From: Nostoc sp. PCC 7107
GTDB taxonomy: Bacteria; Cyanobacteriota; Cyanobacteriia; Cyanobacteriales; Nostocaceae
Assembly (NCBI RefSeq): GCF_000316625.1
Contig: NC_019676.1
Span: forward strand, 4,544,501 to 4,608,500
Length of the DNA stretch: 64,000 nt
Direction of reading: 5' to 3'
Positions 54,101-63,966 of the stretch are shown piece after piece (position 1 is the stretch's first letter; the number at the start of each line of letters is the position of its first letter). Made by a program: the position numbers and the translations under genes. The notes beneath the pieces are model-generated. The model did no database searches and was not told where the DNA came from. It worked only from the letters and a program-made list of their open reading frames with translations.

Positions 54101-56607
54101 ACATCAGCCCATTGCTGCATCTGGACAAAATTTCCCCCAAGATAAGCGACTTCAGCGCCGCCTTCATATAAACCTAGAGCTAAGTTATATTCAGTATGCC
54201 AAGCATCTACACTTAAAAGTTCTATGCCAATTTTGTAATACTTTAAAGCTGCTTCATAAGCTGTCGAGGTTTTTGCCTTACGTCCAGCAATTAAATTTAA
54301 GTTTGCTAATTCTGTTTTTGGCGATTGCTCAGTTAACGCATTAACACCTACATTTAATTGGTTAACTATATCAAAAATATTAGCTTCTATTTCCTCTTTA
54401 GGAGTGTTTTGAACAAGCAACTGTCCTATTTTTAAATGAGTAGCTTGCTTTTGCGATTGGGGAATTAATGAATAGGCTGCTTGTTGTACTCTATCGTGTA
54501 AAAATTTATAACTGATTTTGGCAGGTTCAAATTTTAACTTGAGCGCTTCTTCTTGATTAAAAACTAAAGGAATACGATAATTTTCGTTTAAAGGCAGAAT
54601 TAATCCTGCTTGTAAAGCAGGATATAATTCATTGGCTGTCATTGATGGTGATTTTTCATTGATGATTGTCAGCACATCTAAACTAAATCTATCACCTACA
54701 CAAGCTGCTAATTTCAAAACTTCTTGGGTGACTTGAGGTAGCTTTTCTAGACGACTGGCAACAAGTTCCACTACATTTTTATCAGTAATGCCAATTGATT
54801 GGATTTTTTCTAAATTCCACTGCCATTGTTTACTATTAAAATCAAAGCTCAACAAGTATTCTTGATAAAGTACTTGTAGCAATTGGGTTAAAAAGAAGGG
54901 ATTACCGCCTGTTTTATTAAAAATTAATTCGGCTAATTGACTAATTTGCTGTTCAAAAGCTGTAGAATTTACATCTTTCTCTTGGTTATGGCGACTTGCT
55001 TGTAGAGTCTCAGCAATCAGTTGATTAACATGATTTAAATCTAAAGGCTGTAAGACAACATTATTAACAATTGTGCCAGCCAACTGAATTTCTTCAATTG
55101 TTTGAATTAAAGGATGAGTAGGGCTGACTTCATTATCTCTATATGCACCAATAAATAATAAATATTGGCTTTTAGTGTTAGTCGTGAGCAGCTTAATTAA
55201 GTTTAAAGTTGCAGAATCTGCCCATTGTAAATCATCTAAAAAGATAACTAATGGATGTTCCTTTTGAGTAAAAACTTGGATAAAATCTTCAAAAACACGA
55301 TGAAAGCGATTTTGGGATTCTGTTGCTCCTAGTTCTGGAACTTCTGGTTGTTTACCAATAATTAATTCTATTTCAGGAATAACATCAGTAATAACCTTGC
55401 CATTGCTACCTAATGCTGCTAATATTTTTGTTTTCCAGGTTGCTATTTTTTCCTGATTTTCAGTCAATAAACAGCGAACTAAATAGGTGAAAGCCTGAAT
55501 TAATGAAGCGTAGGGAATATTCCGCTTTAATTGGTCAAATTTACCGGAGATAAAGTAACCTTGGCGTTGAGTAATGGGCTTATTGACTTCATTAACTAAT
55601 GCAGATTTGCCAATACCAGAATATCCAGAAACTAGCATAATTTCACTAGTTCCAGAATTAACTCGCTCAAACGCAGCTAAAAGCTCGTTGACTTGTGCTT
55701 CTCGTCCATATAACTTTTGTGGGATTAATAACTGACTTAAAACATCTAAACGGCCAGGAATAAAGTTAGCAATCTCTCCTCTACTTTCTAATTCTTCCAG
55801 ACATGTTTCTAAATCAACTAATAATCCTGTTGCACTTTGATACCTATCTTCAGCATTTTTAGACATCAGTTTCATGACAATTTCGGAAACTGCACTAGGA
55901 ATTTCGGGATTTAATGACCGAGGATTTATTGCGGGAACTGCAATATGTCGGTAAACAACCTCTAGGGGATCTGGGCTGAAAAAGGGTATTTGCTGAGTAA
56001 GCATTTCATATAAAGTTATACCCAGGGAATAAAAATCGCTACGATAGTCAAGAATGCGGTTCATTCTCCCTGTTTGCTCAGGAGACATATAAGCGAGTGT
56101 CCCTTCAACACAGTTAGGATTAGTAAATTGGGGAGTTTCTTTATTTAAACGAGAGGCTATACCAAAGTCGGCAAGTTTAACTAAATTTGTTTGCGAATTA
56201 ATGATGATGTTACTAGGTTTAATATCTTTATGAATAATTTGGTGTTGATGAAGATACTCTAAAGCTTTAGTTAAGTTAATAGCGATTTTTAAAGATTGAG
56301 TTAATTCAAGTTCATTAGTTTTAATAATTTGTGCTAGAGACTGCCCACCAAAATCTTCTAATATTAGTCCTACACGATGATCAAAATTCTCTAAAAAGAG
56401 GGACTTAATAATATAAGGAGAATCTAGATTTTGCTGAATTAAATACTCATTTTTTAGGCGAGTAAATGCTTCCAGTGTGGGATATTCGTTTTTCAGCAAT
56501 TTGAGAATAACTTGCTGTTTAGTTTCTGGTATTTCGGTGCGATAGATAATAGTTTGGATTCCTTCATAGAGTGTAGCTTTAATTGGATATTCTGTAATAT
56601 GTGCCAT
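51178..56607 (-). CDS. Giant Ser/Thr kinase-ATPase-GAF-histidine kinase hybrid (HstK type)
   Basis: 1809 residues. Domains in order: a Ser/Thr kinase at about 8-270 (HKDIKPSNIII catalytic loop, LADFGIAS DFG motif, GTLAYMSPEQTGR); an AAA/STAND ATPase with Walker A GYSGIGKSALV and Walker B LVIFLDDLQWAD (about 300-570); a long TPR-like helical middle; a GAF domain (about 1400-1510, LLVLL/CLPIIYQSKLTGIIYLEN); a histidine-kinase dimerisation helix with His1552 in GVAHEINNPLSFI; and an ATPase with N-box NILANAIDAL and G-box GTGLGLSISRQI. Both kinase catalytic sites look intact. This architecture is a hallmark of filamentous cyanobacteria. Ligand and partner regulators are unknown. Confidence 0.93.
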   Translation of the reverse strand: MAHITEYPIKATLYEGIQTIIYRTEIPETKQQVILKLLKNEYPTLEAFTRLKNEYLIQQNLDSPYIIKSLFLENFDHRVGLILEDFGGQSLAQIIKTNELELTQSLKIAINLTKALEYLHQHQIIHKDIKPSNIIINSQTNLVKLADFGIASRLNKETPQFTNPNCVEGTLAYMSPEQTGRMNRILDYRSDFYSLGITLYEMLTQQIPFFSPDPLEVVYRHIAVPAINPRSLNPEIPSAVSEIVMKLMSKNAEDRYQSATGLLVDLETCLEELESRGEIANFIPGRLDVLSQLLIPQKLYGREAQVNELLAAFERVNSGTSEIMLVSGYSGIGKSALVNEVNKPITQRQGYFISGKFDQLKRNIPYASLIQAFTYLVRCLLTENQEKIATWKTKILAALGSNGKVITDVIPEIELIIGKQPEVPELGATESQNRFHRVFEDFIQVFTQKEHPLVIFLDDLQWADSATLNLIKLLTTNTKSQYLLFIGAYRDNEVSPTHPLIQTIEEIQLAGTIVNNVVLQPLDLNHVNQLIAETLQASRHNQEKDVNSTAFEQQISQLAELIFNKTGGNPFFLTQLLQVLYQEYLLSFDFNSKQWQWNLEKIQSIGITDKNVVELVASRLEKLPQVTQEVLKLAACVGDRFSLDVLTIINEKSPSMTANELYPALQAGLILPLNENYRIPLVFNQEEALKLKFEPAKISYKFLHDRVQQAAYSLIPQSQKQATHLKIGQLLVQNTPKEEIEANIFDIVNQLNVGVNALTEQSPKTELANLNLIAGRKAKTSTAYEAALKYYKIGIELLSVDAWHTEYNLALGLYEGGAEVAYLGGNFVQMQQWADVVLLEAQTLLEKVKVYEVQIIASIIQRQQLRAIQTALSVLQLLGIKIPDKPTAVEYEQRIEEITANLQGRAIADLINLPLMTDPQKIAAMRILMGVLPAAFQTAPELMPLIAYEMVILSLKYGNTSVSAYGYSLYGLLLCGVQGKIDVGYGFGKLALNLVSQFNSSELKAKILTVVSAHVMHWQDHIQETFITAKQGYASGLETGDLEYAGYCGYIYPYHSFWLGKELWILEKELAAYCESLKKIQQQVAFTWNSIYLQTVLNLKGSPENVCCLMGEAYDERVMLPVHQQVNDLYTMNHLFINKLMLAYIFGEYQQAVEYAAMAEKSLGGVTGLFVVPLFYFYDSLAQLANYQTASESTQSEILEKVRSNQQKMELWATHAPMNHLHKFYLVEAEISRVLQRHLEAMDYYELAIQTSQANGYLLDEVLAYQLAGEFYQSFGKELIQQAYITKAYYACIRWGAIAKVKHLEVKYPFLVKQTTTTETFILKPDVTHMTTTTTTSSSLSDFLDLNTFVKVSQAITNEIVLENLLGKLIKILLENAAAQKAVLLLVKENQLYIEAAGNAVDDIAIVLHSMPIESYQDLPVSVINYVFRTQENLILNDAIATEPFNFDKYIQASKSKSLLCLPIIYQSKLTGIIYLENKLSTGAFIPERVQVLKVLISQMAIAIENARLYANEQDKSRQLSHSLQDLQAAQLQIIQSEKMSSLGNLVAGVAHEINNPLSFISGNLDLAKDAVHDLIDYLQLYQATFPSPGDEIADKAEEIDIDILLDELPKMIDGMTTGTKRIREISTSLRTFSRADTKSKVSANIHDGIDSTLMILQHRLKANYDHPGVKVIKEYGNIPSVECYLGQLNQVFMNILANAIDALEEAYSVQKVTNNSADITNIITIKTEVDNLRKHVVIKIKDNAQGMPEEVEVCIFDHLFTTKTVGKGTGLGLSISRQIIVDNHGGTLNCESVLGVGTEFIISIPISS

Positions 56608-57235
56608 TGGTTTTTAATTTTAAAGGGACAAAATTTTAAATAAAATCTTAGCTAGTTATGGAAGAGCTTCTTATTTAATTATTCCCATTAATCCAGCAAT
56701 TATCACAATCATGTATCTTAGTTAATGCCTCATATCAGTTTTTTTTAGTCAAAACTTGCAGTTAAAACTGATAGAAATATACAGAGACAGATTTACAACA
56801 GAACATTTTGGATTATGGGAAATTAGTTAAATTCAGCAAGTTACCAAGCTCACCTACAAGATGACCCCTAGGGATATTCTAAGTACAATTTTGCTTTAAA
56901 AGCTACTGTGCTTGTACTTAAAAGAATAAAAAGTTAGCGATCGCACTTTAGGAGAAAAACGGATTTACCAACACAGAGTTGAAAAAATTCCGATGCCTCA
57001 ATTTCCGGCATCTCAAGCTCCATATAATAGTTGAAGAAGTGAAACAAAAAGAAACATCATAAAATCCCTCTGCTGCCACCTCTTCTCCAACAAACTTCTG
57101 TATTGGCAATGGATGTAGGGTTTACCCTCAAGATATTGCCCCTACAAACTTGATTTTGGCAGACACGATTTTATCGGTCTGGTTGGCATCTACGCGGTTC
57201 CATTCAATTTTTGATCATGGGAGAACACGGAATTT
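56608..57235. other. 630-base intergenic region between the giant kinase and ndhH
   Basis: Divergent promoter region. A short hairpin GATGCC/GGCATC (56992-57012) and a HIP1-like GCGATCGC (56937-56944) are the only motifs seen. Confidence 0.45.
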
Positions 57236-58420
57236 ATGGCAAGACTAGAAACCCGTACTGAACCAATGGTGCTGAATATGGGGCCACACCACCCCTCAAT
57301 GCACGGGGTTCTGAGGCTAATTGTCACATTGGATGGCGAGGATGTCATTGATTGTGAACCGGTAATCGGCTACCTACATCGAGGTATGGAAAAAATTGCC
57401 GAGAACCGCACCACTGTTATGTACGTCCCCTACGTTAGTCGATGGGACTATGCAGCGGGAATGTTTAACGAAGCTGTCACTGTTAACGCCCCAGAAAAGT
57501 TGACTGGTGTTGCTGTACCAAAACGCGCCAGCTACATCCGCGTTATCATGCTGGAACTAAATCGCATCGCCAACCACTTGCTGTGGTTCGGCCCGTTCCT
57601 GGCTGACGTGGGCGCACAAACTCCCTTCTTTTATCAGTTCCGAGAACGGGAGATGATTTACGATTTGTGGGAAGCGGCTACAGGCTACCGTATGGTAAAT
57701 AACAACTACTTCCGCGTTGGTGGTGTAGCTGCCGATTTACCTTATGGTTGGGTAGATAAATGTGAAGAATTTTGCGACTACTTCTTACCTGTAGTTGATG
57801 AATACGAAAAGTTAGTTACCAATAACCCCATCTTCCGCCGTCGTATTGAAGGTATTGGCACAATTACCCGCGAAGAAGCAATTAACTGGGGGCTGTCTGG
57901 CCCTATGTTACGAGCTTCTGGCGTAAAGTGGGATTTACGCAAAGTCGACCATTACGAGTGCTATGACGATTTTGACTGGGACGTTCAGTGGGAAACGACT
58001 GGTGATTGTTTAGCCCGTTACATGGTGCGGATGCGAGAAATGCGCGAATCCGTAAAGATTATCAAACAAGCCATCAAAGGACTACCAGGCGGCCCCTACG
58101 AAAACCTAGAAGCCAAACGCCTAGCTGCGGGCAAAAAATCTGAGTGGGATGCTTTTGATTACCAGTTTATTGGCAAGAAAGTTTCCCCCACTTTTAAAAT
58201 GCCTAAAGGTGAAATTTATGCCCGTGTCGAAAGCGGTAAAGGTGAATTAGGCATTTATCTAGTTGGTGATGATAATGTCTTCCCTTGGCGCTGGAAAATT
58301 CGCCCCGCAGATTTCAACAACCTGCAAATTCTGCCTCATTTATTGCGGGGTATGAAAGTTGCCGATGTTGTGGTGATTCTCGGTAGTATTGACGTAATCA
58401 TGGGATCTGTAGACAGATAA
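57236..58420 (+). CDS. ndhH: NAD(P)H-quinone oxidoreductase subunit H
   Basis: 394 residues, full length for the 49-kDa-type subunit of the NDH-1 complex. Typical blocks: [17 protein letters not shown] (residues 13-29), [34 protein letters not shown] and the late [29 protein letters not shown]. NdhH helps form the quinone site in the peripheral arm; the complex runs cyclic electron flow, respiration and CO2 uptake. It stands alone here, as cyanobacterial ndhH commonly does. Confidence 0.97.
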   Translation: MARLETRTEPMVLNMGPHHPSMHGVLRLIVTLDGEDVIDCEPVIGYLHRGMEKIAENRTTVMYVPYVSRWDYAAGMFNEAVTVNAPEKLTGVAVPKRASYIRVIMLELNRIANHLLWFGPFLADVGAQTPFFYQFREREMIYDLWEAATGYRMVNNNYFRVGGVAADLPYGWVDKCEEFCDYFLPVVDEYEKLVTNNPIFRRRIEGIGTITREEAINWGLSGPMLRASGVKWDLRKVDHYECYDDFDWDVQWETTGDCLARYMVRMREMRESVKIIKQAIKGLPGGPYENLEAKRLAAGKKSEWDAFDYQFIGKKVSPTFKMPKGEIYARVESGKGELGIYLVGDDNVFPWRWKIRPADFNNLQILPHLLRGMKVADVVVILGSIDVIMGSVDR

Positions 58421-58426
58421 CCTAAA

Positions 58427-58449
58427 TTAGGTGGGTATTACCCACCTAA
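58427..58449 (+). terminator. Hairpin after ndhH (terminator-like, weak tail)
   Basis: TTAGGTGGG/CCCACCTAA 9-bp perfect stem immediately after the stop codon. The following sequence lacks a T-run, so it may stabilise the 3' end rather than terminate. Confidence 0.5.
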
Positions 58450-58628
58450 TGTATGAGTACATTTAGTGAAAAGCAAATAGATACCTTGCCAGTTTTTCTC
58501 ACAAATATTTATATTCACGGTAAAGAGGAATAGTCTCAATTTATCCTGTAGAGATCGCCACTCTGAAAAGTATCACACCTTAAATTTATCCAGAGTGAAG
58601 TTTTGGCTGATACACAATGATGAATGCT

Positions 58629-59240
58629 TTAATTTTTTGGTGTCTCTCGCAGACTTCCCGCTTGACAATCTCGCAGCCAAGCTTTTACCCCTTGGGCAAC
58701 TGTACCATTAGTACTATCACGCGGTGGCGTAGGTGGTTGTTTATTAGTAGAAGAACCCGTTTGCGTCAACATCGTGACCAAATACCAGCCGCTTTGATTT
58801 TTGGTCAAAAACAACCAATGAAATTCTTGTAATTCAATAGCTTTACTGTTTATATACTGGCGTTCTAAAGTAGTAAAAAACACTTGTTCAACTTTTGTGT
58901 TTGCACTTTTTTGCTCATTCAGATCATCGCCAGCAGGATTTAATGGTAGAGGTTGAAATTCTGGTCTACCTGCTACTAGAACATAGCTGAACAAATCGCT
59001 ACTTCTTGTAAGCCGACGAGCGCGTTGACTGGCACGATTAGCATAGCTAGGTAAATCGCGCAAAAGATGAGTAGTTAATATTTCGAGATTTTTTTCTATG
59101 CAGGCAGAGTTTACACTGCTGTGTGCGGTTTGAGAAAATGCTGAGTTATCAGCGGTCTTGGTAATTATGAGGCAGAAGATGGAAGCTATGAGATGGAGTA
59201 GGGAGTAGGGAGTAGGGAGTAGGGAAGAAACGATTTTCAT
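58629..59240 (-). CDS. Secreted protein of unknown function
   Basis: 203 residues, no family recognised. A signal peptide is likely (SLLHLIASIFCLIITKTA), then a soluble region containing IEKNLEILTTHLLRDLPSYANRASQRARR and a beta-rich second half (SYVLVAGRPEFQPLP, QVFFTTLERQYI, FHWLFLTKNQSGWYLVTML). The C-terminal tail is polar with one or two cysteines. Its first codons overlap a heptamer tandem repeat (59197-59224), which supplies part of the signal peptide (SLLPTPYSLL). This suggests either a very recent N-terminal change or a start further inside. Confidence 0.65.
   Translation of the reverse strand: MKIVSSLLPTPYSLLHLIASIFCLIITKTADNSAFSQTAHSSVNSACIEKNLEILTTHLLRDLPSYANRASQRARRLTRSSDLFSYVLVAGRPEFQPLPLNPAGDDLNEQKSANTKVEQVFFTTLERQYINSKAIELQEFHWLFLTKNQSGWYLVTMLTQTGSSTNKQPPTPPRDSTNGTVAQGVKAWLRDCQAGSLRETPKN
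59197..59224. repeat. Heptamer tandem repeat (STRR), AGTAGGG x4
   Basis: Four perfect copies in a row, 59197-59203, 59204-59210, 59211-59217, 59218-59224. Short tandemly repeated heptamers are a known feature of Nostocales genomes. This one lies inside an ORF's signal-peptide region. Confidence 0.9.
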
Positions 59241-59317
59241 GTTTGCTTGTGGTTTTTCCAGAGGCTAATTTTAATTGTGAACTGACATTGTTGATTAAAA
59301 AAACTAGCCTCTAGCCT

Positions 59318-60025
59318 CTAGTTCAATTCCTCAGAAATGCGCTTCCAGGCTAACTCAGGGTCAGCAGCAGCAGTGATGGGACGACCAATTACTAAGTAGT
59401 CTGCACCAGCGAGTATGGCTTGGGAAGGAGTGAGCGATCGCATCTGATCTCCTTTTTCTGCCCAAGTTGGACGCACCCCTGGACAAACTAGTAAAAAGTC
59501 ATCCCCACAGGTTTGCCGCAACTGTACGACTTCTTGGGGCGAACATACAGCCCCATCTAACCCTGATTCTTTGGCCATCAGTGCCATTTCTAAGGCAAAT
59601 TCAGGCAACTCTAGGGGAATTTTCAAGTCAAACGCCAATTGTCGCGCCGAAATACTCGTCAGCAGCGTAATCGCAATTAATTTAGGTGGTTGAACACCTG
59701 CTTGGGCTGCACCTACTTGGGCTGCTTCTGTGGCGGCTTTGAGGGCATCTTTCCCAGATGTAGCATGAATTGTTAGTAAATCTACGCCATAACGCGCCGC
59801 ATTGCGACAAGCCCCAGCTACTGTATTGGGGATATCGTGAAACTTTAAATCAAGGAAGATGCGCTTTTGCCGAGATTTTAAGATTTCTAAAATTTTCGGC
59901 CCGGTGCTAGTAAACAACTCTAACCCAACCTTCCAAAAACTGACTGATTCGAGTTTGTCTACCAAAGCGATCGCACTTTCTAAATCCGGCACATCCAAAG
60001 CCACTATGATTTTGTCATTTGTCAT
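59318..60025 (-). CDS. pyrF: Orotidine 5'-phosphate decarboxylase
   Basis: 235 residues. The barrel motifs are [15 protein letters not shown] at the N-terminus, the catalytic D-x-K-x-x-D as [13 protein letters not shown] (about residues 56-68), and the late [15 protein letters not shown] with [11 protein letters not shown] for phosphate binding. It performs the last step of UMP synthesis. The ATG at 60025 lies inside a heptamer repeat; only this ATG keeps the correct frame, since the next repeat ATG leads to a stop after four codons. Confidence 0.96.
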   Translation of the reverse strand: MTNDKIIVALDVPDLESAIALVDKLESVSFWKVGLELFTSTGPKILEILKSRQKRIFLDLKFHDIPNTVAGACRNAARYGVDLLTIHATSGKDALKAATEAAQVGAAQAGVQPPKLIAITLLTSISARQLAFDLKIPLELPEFALEMALMAKESGLDGAVCSPQEVVQLRQTCGDDFLLVCPGVRPTWAEKGDQMRSLTPSQAILAGADYLVIGRPITAAADPELAWKRISEELN

Positions 60026-60041
60026 TTGTCATTAGTCATTG
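60014..60041. repeat. Heptamer tandem repeat (STRR), GTCATTN x4
   Basis: GTCATTT twice, then GTCATTA and GTCATTG, at 60014-60041. On the minus strand it reads AATGAC units and includes the pyrF start codon. Confidence 0.85.
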
Positions 60042-60191
60042 ATGATTAGTTAACTTCAGTTCGGGTTAAGGCTATTTTGTTGTTCTTTCGACGAGATAAT
60101 AAGATTTTTAGCTAACGATAGAATCTGGTTTTCACCTTATCCCGAACTCAGGTTAGTTACTTTAGCTTGTCTCCTTTACAGCCCTCAAACT

Positions 60192-61433
60192 TTACAAAAT
60201 GTCAAGTATCTCTTGTAATAATTGTTCGTTACTCTTCTGCATAACAAGTCGGATAAACTTGTTTTTACCCACTTGTAGCACACGCCCGTGCAACTCACTA
60301 GCTTCTGAGAAAGTAGTATCAACATCGGTAATGCGATCGCCATCTAAGCGTACACCACCTTCTTGAATTTTCCGCCGACCTTCACCTGTACTTTTACACA
60401 AGCCACAAGCACCAAGTATAAAAGCCAACTTTGCTGGAAATTGGGGTATTTCTGCGAGAGAAAATTCGGGAACAGCACCTTCCTTACCACCACTTTTCGC
60501 TGCTTCTTTGGCTTCATTCGCTGCTTGTTCGCCGTGGTATTGTTTAACCACTTCCCAAGCTAACAGCATCTGGCGATCGCGCGGATTTTCTGGCAGTGTA
60601 TCTAAAGGTAAATCTGTCAGTAGTTCAAAATACTGTCCCAGCAAATTATCAGGAACCCCTTGTAACTTCTGATATTTTTGTCCTGGATGTTCCGACAAAC
60701 CGACATAATTGCCCAGAGACTTCGACATTTTCTGTACGCCATCTGTACCAATTAAAATTGGTAACAGTAAACCAAATTGTGGTGTTTGCCCAAAATGACG
60801 TTGCAAATCCCGTCCCACAGCAATGTTAAACTTTTGGTCAGTTCCCCCTAGTTCTACATCTGCCTCAACGGCCACAGAATCATAGCCCTGCATTAACGGA
60901 TAAAGGAACTCATGCAGGAAAATCGGATTCTCTTTTTTATAACGTTCAGCAAACCCCTCCTTGGCTAACATTTGCCCTACTGTCATGGTAGACAGTAACT
61001 CCAAAATCTTTCCTAAATCAAGCCGGGAAAGCCATTCGGAGTTATAACGCACTTCTAACAGTCCTGGTGTGTCAAAATCCAAAATAGGACGCACTTGGTC
61101 TAAGTAAGTTTGAGCATTTTGTGCCACATCAGCTTCTGTCAGCTGGCGACGCACCTCAGATTTACCTGTAGGATCACCAATGCGAGCCGTAAAATCACCG
61201 ATGATCAGAACTGCCGTATGACCAGCATCTTGAAACGCTCGCAGTTTTCGTACTGGTATGCTATGACCAAAGTGAATATCAGCACCAGTAGGATCAATTC
61301 CCAATTTGACCCTCAGAGGTCTGTTACTATTTGCTAAACGTTTCTCTAAACTTTCAATTTCGCTATTAATATCAGTCGGTTGGGGGAATACTTCTACTAT
61401 CCCACGATGCAGCCAAGAAAAATCTTGCGCCAT
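60192..61433 (-). CDS. tyrS: Tyrosyl-tRNA synthetase
   Basis: 413 residues from ATG 61433. The frame is open back to 61643, but those 70 residues ([11 protein letters not shown]...) have no place in TyrS and overlap the start of the next gene on the other strand. Class I motifs: HFGHS (HIGH variant, about residues 54-58), the tyrosine-binding [22 protein letters not shown] region, and KMSKS in [12 protein letters not shown]-terminal S4 RNA-binding domain closes it ([21 protein letters not shown]). It stands divergent from the PBP gene. Confidence 0.95.
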   Translation of the reverse strand: MAQDFSWLHRGIVEVFPQPTDINSEIESLEKRLANSNRPLRVKLGIDPTGADIHFGHSIPVRKLRAFQDAGHTAVLIIGDFTARIGDPTGKSEVRRQLTEADVAQNAQTYLDQVRPILDFDTPGLLEVRYNSEWLSRLDLGKILELLSTMTVGQMLAKEGFAERYKKENPIFLHEFLYPLMQGYDSVAVEADVELGGTDQKFNIAVGRDLQRHFGQTPQFGLLLPILIGTDGVQKMSKSLGNYVGLSEHPGQKYQKLQGVPDNLLGQYFELLTDLPLDTLPENPRDRQMLLAWEVVKQYHGEQAANEAKEAAKSGGKEGAVPEFSLAEIPQFPAKLAFILGACGLCKSTGEGRRKIQEGGVRLDGDRITDVDTTFSEASELHGRVLQVGKNKFIRLVMQKSNEQLLQEILDIL

Positions 61434-61607
61434 AATAGGAGATTCGCTATTAACTACACTTTTTATTTGAGAAGTTAGGTTGGTTACATTCACTGGCAAT
61501 TTGTCCGTTTTTTCATCTGCCAAATTAATATAATTGCAAAAAATTAACCACCTTGCTGCATTTAGATGAATTACAGTTAAATTTACAAGTGAGGAAGTGA
61601 TATCACC

Positions 61608-63530
61608 GTGTCGTCTAGGACTCTTGAAAATAAGCAGCCACAACGTCGGCCTTCATCGGGTTTTGAGTTTTTGAAAGGCGTAGGTCAGATAACTGGCGGT
61701 ACTTTGTTATCTATAACCATGCTGACAAGCTCTATTGTAGCTGGAGGGCTAGTTGGTTTAGCGATTAGTTTCCGCAATTTGCCAGATGTCAGACAACTGC
61801 GTAACTTCTTGCCATCAGAAACGACTTATATTTATGACATTAAAGGTAAATTGCTCGCTAGTGTTCACGGGGAAGCTAACCGTGAAGTTGTACCTTTAGA
61901 TAGAATTTCACCCAATTTAAAACGGGCGGTACTAGCCAGTGAAGATGGACATTTTTACTCTCACCACGGAATTAATCCTACAGGGATTGGGCGTGCTATT
62001 GTTGTGAACGCCGTAGCAGGTGGTGTGAAAGAAGGTGGTTCTACCATCACCATGCAGTTGGTTAAAAATTTGTTCTTGTCGCAAAAACGCGCCATCACTC
62101 GGAAATTAGCCGAGGCTGTATTGGCCATTCGCTTAGAGCAAATTTTGACCAAAGACCAAATATTAGAAATGTACCTCAATCAAGTTTATTGGGGTCATAA
62201 TAATTACGGTGTGCAAACAGCCGCACGCAGTTACTTTGATAAGTCAGCCGAAACCCTAACCTTGGGAGAATCGGCAATGATGGCGGGTTTAATTCAAGCG
62301 CCAGAAGAATTCAGCCCCTTTGCGAGTATGAAGCTGGCAAAACAAAAGCAAAAAGAAGTGCTGGGGCGGATGCTGGAATTGAAATGGATTACCCAGCAAG
62401 AATATGATAATGCCTTAAAACAAGAAATCAAACTAGGCAGAATTAGGTCTTTTCAAGGTAGTGCTTTACCTTACGTTTCTAACACTGTGTCTCAGGAATT
62501 AGCGAAGAAGTTTGGGCGTGACGCACTACTTAAAGGTGGGATGCGAGTTCAAACTACAGTTGATGCTAAATTCCAAACTATGGCAGAAGATACTGTCAAA
62601 AAATGGCATAAAACACTTAGTGGACAAGGGTTATATAAGAACCAAATTGCTTTGGTTGCCATTGATCCACGGACACATTTTATTAAAGCATTGGTGGGTG
62701 GTGTAGATCCTAAAGTCAGTGAGTTTAACCGAGCGACTCAAGCTTTACGTCAACCAGGCTCATCTTTTAAACCATTTGTTTACTATACTGCCTTTGCTAC
62801 TGGTAAGTATGGGCCAGACAGTACGGTAATTGATGCGCCAGTAAGTTACCGCGATGGTAATGGTTGGTATTATCCCAGGAACTATGATGGTAGTTTTGGT
62901 GGAGCAATGACCATTCGTAAAGCTCTATCTGTATCTCGCAACATTCCTGTAATTAAACTGGGTAAGGCGGTAGGGATGTCAAAGGTGATCGAAACTTGCC
63001 GAACTTTGGGAATTATGAGTCCGATGGAACCCGTGACTTCATTACCTTTAGGTGCGATCGGTGTGACACCTTTAGAAATGACTAGTGCTTATGCTACTTT
63101 TGCCAACTATGGGTGGCAATCACCACCAACAATTATTGCTCGGATAACCGATAGTAGCGGCAATGTGTTATTAGATAATACCCCGAAGCCCCAATTGGTG
63201 CTTGATCCTTGGGCATCAGCGGCAATTATTAATACAATGCAATCTGTAATTACTGAAGGTACTGGTAAAAATGCGGCAATCGGCCGCCCATCGGCTGGGA
63301 AGACAGGAACAACATCTTCGGAAAAAGATATTTGGTTTGTTGGTACTGTACCCCAATTGACAACTGCTGTTTGGGTGGGTCGAGACGATAACAGACAATT
63401 AGCCAGCGGTGCTACTGGTGGTGTTATGGTAGCTCCCATCTGGAAGGATTTTATGACCAAAGCACTTAAAGGTGTACCAGTGGAAAATTTCAAACCACCT
63501 TCTCAGTTTCCTCGCCCTAAATCAAATTAA
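61608..63530 (+). CDS. Class A penicillin-binding protein (PBP1A-like)
   Basis: 640 residues with a GTG start. One N-terminal membrane helix ([21 protein letters not shown]) follows a short basic tail. Transglycosylase domain: [21 protein letters not shown], with the catalytic Glu; [14 protein letters not shown]; and [13 protein letters not shown]. Transpeptidase domain: SxxK in [13 protein letters not shown], SxN in [13 protein letters not shown] in [17 protein letters not shown]. It polymerises and cross-links peptidoglycan at the outer face of the inner membrane. All catalytic motifs are present. Confidence 0.95.
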   Translation: MSSRTLENKQPQRRPSSGFEFLKGVGQITGGTLLSITMLTSSIVAGGLVGLAISFRNLPDVRQLRNFLPSETTYIYDIKGKLLASVHGEANREVVPLDRISPNLKRAVLASEDGHFYSHHGINPTGIGRAIVVNAVAGGVKEGGSTITMQLVKNLFLSQKRAITRKLAEAVLAIRLEQILTKDQILEMYLNQVYWGHNNYGVQTAARSYFDKSAETLTLGESAMMAGLIQAPEEFSPFASMKLAKQKQKEVLGRMLELKWITQQEYDNALKQEIKLGRIRSFQGSALPYVSNTVSQELAKKFGRDALLKGGMRVQTTVDAKFQTMAEDTVKKWHKTLSGQGLYKNQIALVAIDPRTHFIKALVGGVDPKVSEFNRATQALRQPGSSFKPFVYYTAFATGKYGPDSTVIDAPVSYRDGNGWYYPRNYDGSFGGAMTIRKALSVSRNIPVIKLGKAVGMSKVIETCRTLGIMSPMEPVTSLPLGAIGVTPLEMTSAYATFANYGWQSPPTIIARITDSSGNVLLDNTPKPQLVLDPWASAAIINTMQSVITEGTGKNAAIGRPSAGKTGTTSSEKDIWFVGTVPQLTTAVWVGRDDNRQLASGATGGVMVAPIWKDFMTKALKGVPVENFKPPSQFPRPKSN

Positions 63531-63642
63531 AAGCATTTTTCCAAAGCCAACGACAGGTGTAGACGGGCGCGGAGGGGAAATTTCTTCTCTGCGCCTTTGC
63601 TTTTCTGCGCGAAAGTCTTTGATAACAGATACTTAATTACCT

Positions 63643-63966
63643 CTAGGGCTGTTTTTCCAGTTCGGCTTTCATCCGTTCTAGGGTGAAGTTCATTTGATCA
63701 AACATCTGTTGTGGAGTTATGCCAAACTGACCTAATTGGGTTTTTAACTGTTCTACTGTCATTTGCGCCATAAAATCTTCTGATAGCTCGAAGCGCTTCA
63801 TAAAGATGCGATAGCGATCCATCATGGCTTCCATTTGGTCAATGAACAGTTTTTTGCCTTCGCGGTCAAATTTGCCATAGTTGTTACCAAGTTTGATTAG
63901 GGCTTGGTAATCTTCAAAAAGCTCTTTTGCTTCTTGCTGAACTATTTCAGAATCAAAGAATCCCAT
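63643..63966 (-). CDS. DUF1825-family cyanobacterial protein
   Basis: 107 residues, matching the small cyanobacteria-specific DUF1825 family in length and pattern: MGFFDSEIVQQEAKELFEDYQ, then LIKLGNNYGKFDREGKKLFIDQMEAMMDRYRIFMKRFELSEDF. It is helical and soluble, with no membrane segment. Function unknown; it is conserved in nearly all oxygenic cyanobacteria, which hints at a basic role. The end of the window follows shortly. Confidence 0.9.
   Translation of the reverse strand: MGFFDSEIVQQEAKELFEDYQALIKLGNNYGKFDREGKKLFIDQMEAMMDRYRIFMKRFELSEDFMAQMTVEQLKTQLGQFGITPQQMFDQMNFTLERMKAELEKQP

Noticed and set aside
61434-61643. N-terminal extension of TyrS
   Set aside because: The extra 70 residues have no counterpart in TyrS and overlap the PBP start on the other strand.
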